Below, in pieces: positions 5,034-11,432 of a stretch of DNA of 22,271 nt. Both the position numbers and the translations under genes were made by a program. Where the stretch lies: positions 1 through 22,271 of the IMG/VR virus record IMGVR_UViG_3300008117_000997; one strand, written 5' to 3'. The notes below the pieces were generated by a model. That model had not been told where the DNA came from and did no database searches. It saw nothing but the letters and a program-made list of their open reading frames with translations. Source of the stretch: a virus. The stretch's first letter is position 1, and every line of letters begins with the position of its first letter.

Positions 5034-5473
5034 TGTTTAAACGATTAGTCGCTATCTTCCTCATTGTTACTGCATCGGTAGCAATAGACGACAGGTTTTT
5101 TGATAAAGACCATGTGCCTCTCACACCATTGGTTAATGATGGCAAAGTGGCAGGCACAGTGGTTGCCTTTTACGAGAACGAATACCAACGCTATGCAGTA
5201 GACATGCTTACACAAATGGGCAAACTAGAACAGTGGACTTGCTTGTACACACTATGGACACGCGAGAGTAACTGGAATCCACGCTCACTTAACCGTAAGT
5301 CAGGTGCCTATGGCATTGCACAATTCATGCCAGCAACATGGAAACTCGTAGGGTTTAAACGAACTGATGACGGGTTCGTACAAGTGGAAGCAGGGCTTGC
5401 GTACATACAAAGAAAATACGGAGGCAACATCTGCAAAGCGCTCGGTTCAAATCTATCAAGAGGGTGGTACTAA
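5033..5473 (+). CDS. Secreted lytic-transglycosylase/Rpf-like muralytic enzyme
   Basis: The N-terminus MFKRLVAIFLIVTASVA is a signal peptide or signal-anchor. The C-terminal half has a lysozyme-like fold signature. LYTLWTRESNWNPRS (71-85) includes the likely catalytic Glu78, GAYGIAQFMPATWK (91-104) follows, and GLAYIQRKYGGNICKAL (121-137) and a GWY end complete the domain. Two Cys (70, 134) could form a disulfide outside the cell. Enzymes of this type cut peptidoglycan glycan strands. It lies far from the holin and M15 endolysin of block 4, so it may act early, locally or on the outside rather than in final lysis. Confidence 0.82.
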   Translation: MFKRLVAIFLIVTASVAIDDRFFDKDHVPLTPLVNDGKVAGTVVAFYENEYQRYAVDMLTQMGKLEQWTCLYTLWTRESNWNPRSLNRKSGAYGIAQFMPATWKLVGFKRTDDGFVQVEAGLAYIQRKYGGNICKALGSNLSRGWY

Positions 5474-5658
5474 TGACCGAATACCAAGAACTAATAGAGG
5501 GATTGCGTAATCACCTCATACTCAGTGGGCTAACCTACAACGCAGAGGTACCCACTCAGCCAGTAATCATCAGACCAGTACGCGTTGAAATGCTGGCAGC
5601 CACAGTCATGGAGTATTTAAATGCAGCAGGATACGCAAATACAACCAAGGTTTCATAG
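5473..5658 (+). CDS. Hypothetical protein (61 aa)
   Basis: The ATG at 5473 overlaps the transglycosylase stop (TAATG). The product begins MTEYQELIEGLRNHLILSG and ends with a helix (VEMLAATVMEYLNAAGYANT). It has no Cys and no membrane segment. Its 3' end overlaps the WhiB start by 38 nt and carries that gene's ribosome site. Function unknown. Confidence 0.55.
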   Translation: MTEYQELIEGLRNHLILSGLTYNAEVPTQPVIIRPVRVEMLAATVMEYLNAAGYANTTKVS

Positions 5659-5980
5659 AATCAGAAAGGTGCTGCGTTTAAACAGCCGTGTTTACTACAC
5701 GCTTGTTTACAATCCACGCAACTTCACAGATGCTAAATGCTACGGTGTACCTACCGAAGTATTTTATCCACCACAAGATAAGTTTTCTCCCGATGAGGAA
5801 CGCTACATCAGGAATAGAATCTGCGGAGGCTGCCCAGTAATTGAAGCCTGCGGGGAGTGGGGACTAGCCCACGAACGCTACGGTATTTGGGGTGGCATGA
5901 CACCTGCAATGCGTGAAAGAGAACGCAAGAAACGCAAGTGGGGATTAACCGAGCCTGCGTTGAGCAACAATCAAAGATAG
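5621..5980 (+). CDS. WhiB-family iron-sulfur transcription regulator
   Basis: This 119-residue protein has four conserved Cys. AKCYG comes first; after an FYPP-type segment and RYIRNRICGGCPVIEAC follow CxxC and a fourth Cys. The WhiB signature GIWGGM and a basic C-terminal stretch (RERERKKRKWG) come next. WhiB proteins bind a [4Fe-4S] cluster and act with the sigma factor on actinobacterial promoters; phage copies such as mycobacteriophage TM4 WhiB interfere with host WhiB genes. GGAG at 5610-5613 supports the ATG at 5621; a GTG at 5669 is an alternative. The family indicates an actinobacterial host. It closes the plus-strand block at a terminator. Confidence 0.92.
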   Translation: MQQDTQIQPRFHRIRKVLRLNSRVYYTLVYNPRNFTDAKCYGVPTEVFYPPQDKFSPDEERYIRNRICGGCPVIEACGEWGLAHERYGIWGGMTPAMRERERKKRKWGLTEPALSNNQR

Positions 5981-5995
5981 GTTAAACTAGAACAG

Positions 5996-6039
5996 CAAGC
6001 ACCGCCTAGGTTCCAGTCCCGAAAGCGGTGCTTGTTTAT
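5996..6039. terminator. Terminator between converging gene blocks
   Basis: CAAGCACCGC (5996-6005) pairs perfectly over 10 bp with GCGGTGCTTG (6025-6034) around a 19-nt loop. On the plus strand TTTATTTA follows. On the minus strand the trailing sequence is less T-rich (CTGTTCT), so it is best for the plus strand but probably serves both. It separates the WhiB gene from the minus-strand genes. Confidence 0.82.
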
Positions 6040-6216
6040 TTATGAAGCCGATTTATCACCAGTAATAATACGAATAGCCCAGTCAAGTCCAGCGTTTAAA
6101 CCCTTAGACCACTCATCTTTTTCTGTGATTTTAGAGTACTCAATTTTCTGTACAAACTTTTCTATGAACGCCTTATGAAGAAGGTTAAAGCGCTCAATAA
6201 AATCATCATCTGTCAT
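6040..6216 (-). CDS. Hypothetical small helical protein (58 aa)
   Basis: A minus-strand frame starts at 6216 (MTDDDFIERFNLLHKAFIEK) and continues with ITEKDEWSKGLNAGLDWAIR, ending beside the terminator. The start overlaps the kinase stop as ATGA, which supports it as the last gene of the block. The LN in KGLNAG is encoded by a GTTTAAAC copy. The pattern 'WxxGLxxAxxW/I' is common in small phage proteins of unknown function. Confidence 0.65.
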   Translation of the reverse strand: MTDDDFIERFNLLHKAFIEKFVQKIEYSKITEKDEWSKGLNAGLDWAIRIITGDKSAS

Positions 6217-6749
6217 AGTTTAAAAACATTGTGCATTAGCATGAACACTTCTTCAGCCAAATCATCAAGAGTCCCATCGTTGTATAGCACTCGTTTAAAC
6301 ATGTGATTATCCATAGCGCGTTCACTTACATGGTCATTGACTGCTGCATGGTTGTGTCTGTTTATACGCCACACTTCCCCGCCACGCTCCTCAATCATGC
6401 GTGCTTCATTAGGGAAACGAACATCAGGTATGACTATGCGCTCGCCTTCATTGACTTGATTAAACAAACGCCACACCCATACATCTTGGTGGATTTGTTG
6501 GCGACCAACTTCAGTACCCATAACCTGTAATAAACGGCGCACTTCATCTTTAGCCTTGGCTACTTCCCAACCGTACATCTGCACTATCTCGTTTAAACGG
6601 TGACCATCATGCAAGATTGGATTCAAAGCAATCAACGATTCACGAATACCATCAGCAAACGCCATGCGTTTAAACCCGTAGTTCAATACGAGCAACTCAG
6701 CAACTGTATCCTTACCGCTTCGGGCATAACCGCTTAATCCAATAATCAC
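6213..6749 (-). CDS. Deoxynucleoside monophosphate kinase
   Basis: This 178-residue P-loop kinase has GYARSGKDT (7-15) at the N-terminus. Its other marks are a KDEVRRLLQVMGTEVGRQ segment in the middle, QDVWVWRL, and VIPDVRFPNEARMIEE, the pattern of phage dNMP kinases such as T4 gene 1 product. These phosphorylate dNMPs to feed replication, and some act on modified nucleotides. The GTG start overlaps the upstream stop (GTGA), with AGGAGGAGC as ribosome site. Three GTTTAAAC copies lie in the gene, two read FKR and one RLN. Confidence 0.85.
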   Translation of the reverse strand: MIIGLSGYARSGKDTVAELLVLNYGFKRMAFADGIRESLIALNPILHDGHRLNEIVQMYGWEVAKAKDEVRRLLQVMGTEVGRQQIHQDVWVWRLFNQVNEGERIVIPDVRFPNEARMIEERGGEVWRINRHNHAAVNDHVSERAMDNHMFKRVLYNDGTLDDLAEEVFMLMHNVFKL

Positions 6750-7426
6750 TCTTGCTCCTCCTGATTTCTAATTTCTGCTCGTGCTTCTGCATTACTACGA
6801 ACGCGCCTACGACCACGCCATACTGGTGCTTCGCCACCTAACCTGTCTTGCAGTTTAACTATCGCACGCTTGACACGCTTGCGCATTGCTTCCTCCGTGG
6901 TTCCATAAGATTCAGCAAGCGCACCAAACTCCATACCACCGTTGGCATAACGCATGCGCAGTAAGTCTTGGTCTGCCTTGTTTAAACGGTCAAGCCCTGC
7001 TGCAACATCTGACAGCAAAGCAACGCGGTTACCACCTTCGGAAGGCTTAGCACTACGAGAAATGTATTCACTACTCATGTCTGGTGTATCAGTCCAACCT
7101 TGGTGTGTCCATACATCACGCAATAGTTCATGTAACACCTCGTGTGTGTAATAAAAACTATCGTTGATTGGTGAGCGAGATAAATGCGAGCGCTCTTTGG
7201 CAACATACTTTTGCGCTTCGTTATAGAAAGTTTTGCGCAGTTTAAACTTCAGGCTTTCTTCATCAGTCCACTGCTCTATCTTGTGCCAGTGTTCTAATGC
7301 CCACAAGGATAAGTGCTGGTACAAATCATCAGTGGTTACGATGCCACGATGCATACGATTAGCACGGGTTGCAACTTGACGGGCTACCCCGTAAATAGTT
7401 TCCCAAACTTTATCTTGGCTATCCAT
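6746..7426 (-). CDS. RNA polymerase sigma-factor-like protein
   Basis: This 226-residue protein has a helical N-terminal half containing TTDDLYQHLSLWALEHW (31-47), reminiscent of a sigma region-2 entry. A C-terminal sigma region 4 lies at about 143-196 (GLDRLNKADQDLLRMRYANG, then a helix-turn-helix FGALAESYGTTEEAMRKRVKR). The tail is very basic then acidic (WRGRRRVRSNAEARAEIRNQ). Similar proteins in actinobacteriophages are labelled sigma factors. It may steer host RNA polymerase to phage promoters. It overlaps the neighbouring genes by a few bases on both sides. Confidence 0.72.
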   Translation of the reverse strand: MDSQDKVWETIYGVARQVATRANRMHRGIVTTDDLYQHLSLWALEHWHKIEQWTDEESLKFKLRKTFYNEAQKYVAKERSHLSRSPINDSFYYTHEVLHELLRDVWTHQGWTDTPDMSSEYISRSAKPSEGGNRVALLSDVAAGLDRLNKADQDLLRMRYANGGMEFGALAESYGTTEEAMRKRVKRAIVKLQDRLGGEAPVWRGRRRVRSNAEARAEIRNQEEQE

Positions 7427-7826
7427 CTTTTGGTTCTGCTTTCTCGTTCTTTAGTTTACGCATTGCCATAAGCAAATCATCAACGGTGATGAGATAACCC
7501 TTGCTCTTGTTCGGTGGAATCTCGCAAGTAATCTCACGACCAAACTCTTTAATCGCATACAAAACATGAGAGGTTGGCACCATAAGTACGCCCTGTTCAA
7601 GTACGAACGCCCAGTAATCCGCTTCGGTTACCATCACGCCCGATGCTTCCCATGATTTTGATTTCATGTACCAACACTCAACTTCTATGTAGAGATTGTT
7701 GGTTACCCACCATTTTCTATCTCGCTTTACTTCTACCTTCTTGCCTTGGGTTAGCAGTTCTTCAACTAACTGTTCACCCTTTCGCCCGTATCCAAAGTCC
7801 AAGTCAAATGATGAGTTCTTTGCCAC
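7419..7826 (-). CDS. PD-(D/E)XK-type nuclease domain protein (135 aa)
   Basis: The arrangement SFDLDFGYGRKGEQLVEELL (6-25) followed by KVEVKRDRKWWVTNNLYIEVE (30-50) provides the acidic residue, the E-x-K pair (E32, K34) and a downstream Glu expected of PD-(D/E)XK nucleases. The family is common in actinobacteriophage replication clusters; a role in DNA repair or recombination is inferred. The start is GTG at 7826, just after the GTTTAAAC copy that contains the TOPRIM gene's stop. No membrane or zinc motifs are seen. Confidence 0.62.
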   Translation of the reverse strand: MAKNSSFDLDFGYGRKGEQLVEELLTQGKKVEVKRDRKWWVTNNLYIEVECWYMKSKSWEASGVMVTEADYWAFVLEQGVLMVPTSHVLYAIKEFGREITCEIPPNKSKGYLITVDDLLMAMRKLKNEKAEPKDG

Positions 7827-7829
7827 TGT

Positions 7830-8450
7830 TTAAACACCCACTCGTTTGCGCAATCCCTCTGCTCCTTCAGCAAGGAACACATCGTTGACATCGCAGTTGT
7901 CAGGCATGAACACGGGGAATACATTGTCCAATTCTCGTGAGAGGGTCTTAGCCATCTCTTTACCTGCGTTGTCACCATCACAAAACAACATAATCTTTTC
8001 CCAATCCGCAAGGACACGGGAGTAAAACGGTTTCCAGTTGTTTGCCCCAGGCAAACCAACCGCAGCAAAGCCCACTTGCGTGGCAATGATGGTATCTAGT
8101 TCACCTTCACAAATCACAAGCATGTCAGCATCTTTATCCAATGCTTGAACATTGTAAATGTGAGTGCTTGCTCCTGGTCTTGATAAATATTTTGGTCCAC
8201 TATCATTGTTTAAACTGCGGAAACGGATGTCAACTACACCTGATGGAGTTAAATAAGGGATAGCCAACTTACCAAGGTAAGGTTCGTGTCCCGCTTCAGG
8301 ATTCGCCACGAAGCCGAGGCGGAACATACGCGCTGTCGCCTCTGTTATACCGCGACCCGTCAGGTACGGCAGCGCCTCGCTTAGGTTTCCTTCGTAGTTC
8401 TCCGTTGCTTTCGCCAGTAATTCTCTCTGCGATTTTGAGAGCCTCGCCAT
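7830..8450 (-). CDS. DNA primase, TOPRIM half of a split primase
   Basis: This 206-residue protein has a linker domain (SEALPYLTGRGITEATARMF, 24-43; HEPYLGKLAIPYL) followed by a TOPRIM fold. That fold shows ICEGELDTI (113-121, with Glu115) and LFCDGDNAGKE (155-165, the DxD pair). This is the catalytic half of a DnaG-like primase that makes RNA primers. The zinc-binding half is the separate gene at 8296-8673, which overlaps it by 155 nt in another frame. AAGGAG 6-7 nt ahead of the ATG at 8450, inside the CHC2 gene, shows independent initiation. The stop lies in the GTTTAAAC copy at 7828. Confidence 0.85.
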   Translation of the reverse strand: MARLSKSQRELLAKATENYEGNLSEALPYLTGRGITEATARMFRLGFVANPEAGHEPYLGKLAIPYLTPSGVVDIRFRSLNNDSGPKYLSRPGASTHIYNVQALDKDADMLVICEGELDTIIATQVGFAAVGLPGANNWKPFYSRVLADWEKIMLFCDGDNAGKEMAKTLSRELDNVFPVFMPDNCDVNDVFLAEGAEGLRKRVGV

Positions 8451-8673
8451 AGGTAACTCCTTCTCGTTTCATAATAAGTGAATACACATCGCCTGCCATG
8501 TCGCAAGCAAAACATCTAAAGCCACCGTTGTCTATGTTTAAACGAGCCGACTTTACATGGTCATTGTGGAAGGCGCAACGCACTGATTGCCAACCTCCAC
8601 GATTGGTAGAGATTACAAATCCGTAATGCTCAAGTACTTTAACGATGTCATGCTTAGAGGTTGGCGAGGACAT
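8296..8673 (-). CDS. DNA primase, CHC2 zinc-finger half
   Basis: This 125-residue protein carries the CHC2 zinc finger of DnaG primases. VRCAFHNDHVKSARLN (31-46, C33 and H36) and GFRCFACDMAGDVYSLIM (51-68, C54 and C57) supply the four ligands that recognise template DNA. The tail (KPKRG ... SAYVPPRLRGES) is basic and Pro-rich. The start at 8673 is chosen because it overlaps the upstream stop by only 20 nt; in-frame ATGs at 8694 and 8706 are alternatives. The last 50 codons overlap the TOPRIM gene in another frame. A domain split like this is seen in other actinobacteriophages. Confidence 0.82.
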   Translation of the reverse strand: MSSPTSKHDIVKVLEHYGFVISTNRGGWQSVRCAFHNDHVKSARLNIDNGGFRCFACDMAGDVYSLIMKREGVTYGEALKIAERITGESNGELRRKPKRGAAVPDGSRYNRGDSAYVPPRLRGES

Positions 8674-9016
8674 CACTGAGTTTCTGAACGACATACGCTT
8701 CACCAACTCCCTTGTTGCTTGCCTTGATAATTACCAATGGCGTAGGTGCAACGGCTAGTCGTTTAGCAACTCGGTAGTTCTCTGCTTCAATCTCTGCTTC
8801 TCGTATCCACCCACTTAAGTCAATGCGCCCATCACGGCGTGGAGCCTTTGCTTCTACAACATAGGCACCGTTAACCCCTGGAACATACACATCGCCCACA
8901 TCATTACGACCTGCACGAGGCAAACGCTGTGCGTTTAAACCTTGCTCCATAAACCAATCGGCTAAGTCAATCTCCCATGCTGCGCCTCTACGCTTGTTGC
9001 TCTTTTGCTGGCTCAT
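8654..9016 (-). CDS. Holliday-junction-resolvase-like PD-(D/E)XK nuclease
   Basis: This 120-residue protein has KRRGAAWEIDLADWF (8-22, Glu15), RLPRAGRNDVGDVYV (31-45, Asp42) and AYVVEAKAPRR (51-61, E55-x-K57). That is the ordered active-site set of archaeal-type Holliday junction resolvases and phage relatives. A late helix with SGWIREAEIEAENY would pack on the core. It is likely to process recombination or replication intermediates. AAAGGAGAGAGC precedes the ATG at 9016, which overlaps the glycosyltransferase gene by 29 nt. Confidence 0.8.
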   Translation of the reverse strand: MSQQKSNKRRGAAWEIDLADWFMEQGLNAQRLPRAGRNDVGDVYVPGVNGAYVVEAKAPRRDGRIDLSGWIREAEIEAENYRVAKRLAVAPTPLVIIKASNKGVGEAYVVQKLSDVLANL

Positions 9017-9725
9017 GCTCTCTCCTTTCGGCTGCTTCTACTGCTGCCCAATACAAGTTGTAGTAAGCATCGTCAAATGAAAATCGTTTCATGTGCTTGG
9101 CAATCACACCAGTGTGTGCATGTACGGGTATACCCGCAGCCTTGACCTTACGGAAGAAGGCAATGTCCTCACCAATAAACTTCTCACCACGCTCGTTATT
9201 CTCACCAAACCAAAAGTCATCAGGAAACTTCTCGTTTAAACCTTTGAGTACGCTCTTGTGCATTAGCACTAATCCCATGCCAGCGTTGTCAACCTTTACT
9301 ACTTGGTTCTTAGGTAAAGGGTGAAGATACTTAACCTCGTATTGGTTTCCAGTTTCATTAAATACACATGGCATAGGTTGCATCAAAGAACTTTCCATGC
9401 CCTTGCTAATGAAGTAAACACCGCTAACTACTGGGCGTGCCACTTTGTCAGCCGTATCCCATAGGGTCTTGAGCATCTCCTTAGTTAGCACAATGTCGGA
9501 GTCAATCCATAACGCCCAGTCAGTGTTAACCTTCTGCCACATCTCTATGGCTGCTTGGCGTTGGCGTGCTATCTGATTGCCTTGTACACGGATAGCGTTA
9601 TTAACTGGCACACCTATTGTTGGAGCATGGATAAGTGTGTATACCAAACCCTCAGTAAACTTTCCATCAGTGTTACCGTTGTCGCACCAAATGATAGATA
9701 AAGTTTCTTTATTACTATGCGCCAT
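8988..9725 (-). CDS. GT-A family glycosyltransferase
   Basis: This 245-residue enzyme has a Rossmann-type start (LSIIWCDNGNT), QGNQIARQRQAAIEMW (48-63) and the metal-binding DxD motif in WALWIDSDIVLTKE (70-83). A conserved VDNAGMGLVLMHKSVLKGL segment and a late GEDIAFFRKVKAAG and HAHTGVIAKH follow. It should transfer a sugar from a nucleotide donor; the acceptor could be DNA, a phage structural protein or the host envelope. The ATG at 9725 is preferred, with AAAAGGA upstream and a short overlap with the previous gene. No other sugar-pathway gene is in the window. Confidence 0.82.
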   Translation of the reverse strand: MAHSNKETLSIIWCDNGNTDGKFTEGLVYTLIHAPTIGVPVNNAIRVQGNQIARQRQAAIEMWQKVNTDWALWIDSDIVLTKEMLKTLWDTADKVARPVVSGVYFISKGMESSLMQPMPCVFNETGNQYEVKYLHPLPKNQVVKVDNAGMGLVLMHKSVLKGLNEKFPDDFWFGENNERGEKFIGEDIAFFRKVKAAGIPVHAHTGVIAKHMKRFSFDDAYYNLYWAAVEAAERREHEPAKEQQA

Positions 9726-10089
9726 GGTTATGCATCCTTTTCTCGGAGCGGTCAATAATGGTCATTGCGTTCTCGGCTAACTCTTTAAAGTTCTCCGACA
9801 TAAGAATTAGTTTTTCGGCGACTTCTTCTCTGCACTCTGCTCCGTGTTCTTCCCTGAGATGAGCAGCAAGTTGCGCCACATAGTCAGCAAACTGGAGTGA
9901 CTCAAGCCAGATTGCAGATGGGTTGAAGATTTTGTTTGTTGCTTCATCAACATATTCCACAAAGTTTGGAAGTTCATTGAGTAGAGTTTCCTTCAACTCC
10001 TTCGGAAGTTTCGCCTGCTGGATTGCTTCCTCCACCATCTCTGGTGTAATTGACTGTTCCCCCCGAAAGAAGCGTTTTGTATTCTTCAT
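9715..10089 (-). CDS. Hypothetical helical protein (124 aa)
   Basis: This is a charged, largely helical protein (ITPEMVEEAIQQAKLPKELK, then FADYVAQLAAHLREEHGAEC and MSENFKELAENAMTIIDRSE). AAGGAA about 7 nt before the ATG at 10089 supports this start. In that case its first 39 codons overlap the next upstream gene in another frame. A later start would remove the overlap but lacks a better signal. Function unknown. Confidence 0.6.
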   Translation of the reverse strand: MKNTKRFFRGEQSITPEMVEEAIQQAKLPKELKETLLNELPNFVEYVDEATNKIFNPSAIWLESLQFADYVAQLAAHLREEHGAECREEVAEKLILMSENFKELAENAMTIIDRSEKRMHNHGA

Positions 10090-10303
10090 CTGTGAGTTCC
10101 TTGAATTGACCCGTTTCCTTCTTCCGCCAAACATAAGTTCTCCATCCCACTGTCCAAGTAAAGTTCTTCGGTAAAAACATCAACTGCGCTTTCATGTCTG
10201 TAATCAGTGTCTTGGTAGGCACAACTACATCTTGGCTATCTAAAGAACCCACAAGGTTTCCCTCATTGCCAACCTCTGTAAGTTCCCAATCAGAATTCGT
10301 CAT
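9974..10303 (-). CDS. Hypothetical protein (109 aa)
   Basis: The body (MTNSDWELTEVGNEGNLVGS, then FTWTVGWRTYVWRKKETGQF) has alternating polar and aromatic residues typical of a beta-rich fold, followed by a loose Gly/Ser/Thr tail. The start at 10303 overlaps the membrane-protein stop by 14 nt. Its last about 39 codons overlap the gene at 9715-10089. The low-complexity tail tolerates such dual coding. No family recognised. Confidence 0.55.
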   Translation of the reverse strand: MTNSDWELTEVGNEGNLVGSLDSQDVVVPTKTLITDMKAQLMFLPKNFTWTVGWRTYVWRKKETGQFKELTDEEYKTLLSGGTVNYTRDGGGSNPAGETSEGVEGNSTQ

Positions 10304-10424
10304 CGTCATCCTCGCTTTCATAGTTATCAAAATCAATCACAACATCTACAACAGCCATAGCAACAATGATTGCTACTGCTACAAGTATTGCAAGCGAGGC
10401 AAACATGGCAAGGATAAACTTCAC
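10290..10424 (-). CDS. Small membrane protein with acidic tail (44 aa)
   Basis: The GTG start overlaps the helicase stop (GTGA). The sequence VKFILAMFASLAILVAVAII continues hydrophobic to about residue 27 and ends in an acidic tail (DFDNYESEDDDDEF). This is a single-span membrane protein with the acidic end probably inside. Its place within the replication block suggests membrane attachment of a replication or partition function, but that is speculation. Confidence 0.6.
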   Translation of the reverse strand: MKFILAMFASLAILVAVAIIVAMAVVDVVIDFDNYESEDDDDEF

Positions 10425-11200
10425 GGTGCCACCAAGTCCTTAATCTGCATACTGGCAGGGTCATAAGCAAGCCACACTGGTGTAGCGCCCGTTGAATCAG
10501 CAGGTCCATAACGGTTCTTAACCGCACATACACCCATTGAAGCAATCTGTCCGTGGACTGTAAGTATCAGAGAAGGGGTTTGGGCAACCTTTCCATGCAG
10601 CGATGAACGCGGAGGACATGGGTTTCCATTAACACCTTCACTTGTATGGTGACACACAACAACAGCAGCGCCAGTATCTCTAGCCCACCACTTGAGTTCA
10701 CGCATAAGTGTGCGTAATCCGCCCCACTCATCTTGTCCATCAAGGGTTACATCTACTGCGTTGTCAAGCACAATGAGTTCAACATCTTTACCTAAGCGCT
10801 CGCGGGCTGCAAGGACTGCATCCTCTACATCTTTGAGCGTAGGTGCAGAATCAAACTCCCACATGATGTGGTCAGCAGGCTTGAGCATTTGCGCTGCCCA
10901 CTCTCTGTCTGCTTCCATCATTGGTTCTACTTCTGCTTGAGTTCTACCAGTTAACATCGCAAGCAAACGCAAACTCATTGTATGTGAGTGAGTATCTGCG
11001 GAGATGTAAAGCGTTGGTACTTGCGCATGCACTGCAAGTGACAGAGCAAGTGTTGATTTACCAGCCCCTGGAGGACCAGCAATCATGCTTACCTCGCCCC
11101 GTCTAAACGCTATCTGCTGCTCAAGCAGAGAGCGCCACACTGTTGGCAGTGTCGCACCCCCTGCTGATGCAGTACGGATTGCGCGGGATAAGAGGCGCAT
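10421..11200 (-). CDS. DnaB/RecA-like replicative ATPase (helicase)
   Basis: This 259-residue P-loop ATPase has Walker A AGPPGAGKST (41-50), a sensor region LYISADTHSH (64-73) and Walker B VELIVLDNAVDV (140-151). A DnaB-like AAVVVCHHTSEG (178-189) and KNRYGP near the end follow. It matches the compact RecA-fold helicases or loaders of actinobacteriophages, which lack the DnaB N-terminal domain. Together with the split primase it should form the replisome core. A ribosome site (AAGGTGAC) lies somewhat far (12 nt) from the ATG. The gene has no exact GTTTAAAC copy, only GTCTAAAC at 11101. Confidence 0.82.
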   Translation of the reverse strand: MRLLSRAIRTASAGGATLPTVWRSLLEQQIAFRRGEVSMIAGPPGAGKSTLALSLAVHAQVPTLYISADTHSHTMSLRLLAMLTGRTQAEVEPMMEADREWAAQMLKPADHIMWEFDSAPTLKDVEDAVLAARERLGKDVELIVLDNAVDVTLDGQDEWGGLRTLMRELKWWARDTGAAVVVCHHTSEGVNGNPCPPRSSLHGKVAQTPSLILTVHGQIASMGVCAVKNRYGPADSTGATPVWLAYDPASMQIKDLVAP

Positions 11201-11243
11201 TGTTTATACAGTCACCTTGTACTGGCATGCCTGACCCTGTGGC

Positions 11244-11432
11244 TTAGGGCATAGCATCCTTGATAACTGCCATACCTTCAACAGTTTTCTCAAGGTCAAC
11301 AAGCGCAGCAAGGCGCTGTGTTAGTTGGTCAAGTAGTAAGTCAAGTTCAGCACCATCGGTAGCACGAAGGTTAATCAACATGCCATCCTTCTTGGTCTTG
11401 AAGTTGATTTGGATTGGTGAGTTTTCACTCAT
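11244..11432 (-). CDS. Hypothetical small protein (62 aa)
   Basis: The N-terminal half looks like a beta hairpin (IQINFKTKKDGMLINLRATD) and the C-terminal half a helix (ELDLLLDQLTQRLAALVDLE). This architecture is common in small phage proteins encoded beside a RecB/Cas4-like nuclease. The start overlaps the nuclease stop by 8 nt, and the helicase follows after 43 nt. Function unknown. Confidence 0.7.
   Translation of the reverse strand: MSENSPIQINFKTKKDGMLINLRATDGAELDLLLDQLTQRLAALVDLEKTVEGMAVIKDAMP

Noticed and set aside
6006-6024. T-arm-like GGTTCCAGTCC in a tRNA context
   Set aside because: It is the loop of a perfect 10-bp terminator stem, with only 2-3 bp of its own pairing and no tRNA body.
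188-9241. GTTTAAAC copies as a CRISPR array or as restriction-site accumulation
   Set aside because: Spacing is irregular, the unit is only 8 bp, and most copies lie inside genes, unlike a CRISPR array. Restriction pressure would deplete such a site rather than enrich it, unless it is protected by modification.
10194-11106. Plus-strand frames opposite the helicase and small membrane gene
   Set aside because: Composition looks like antisense of the real genes, and the minus-strand frames carry Walker motifs.
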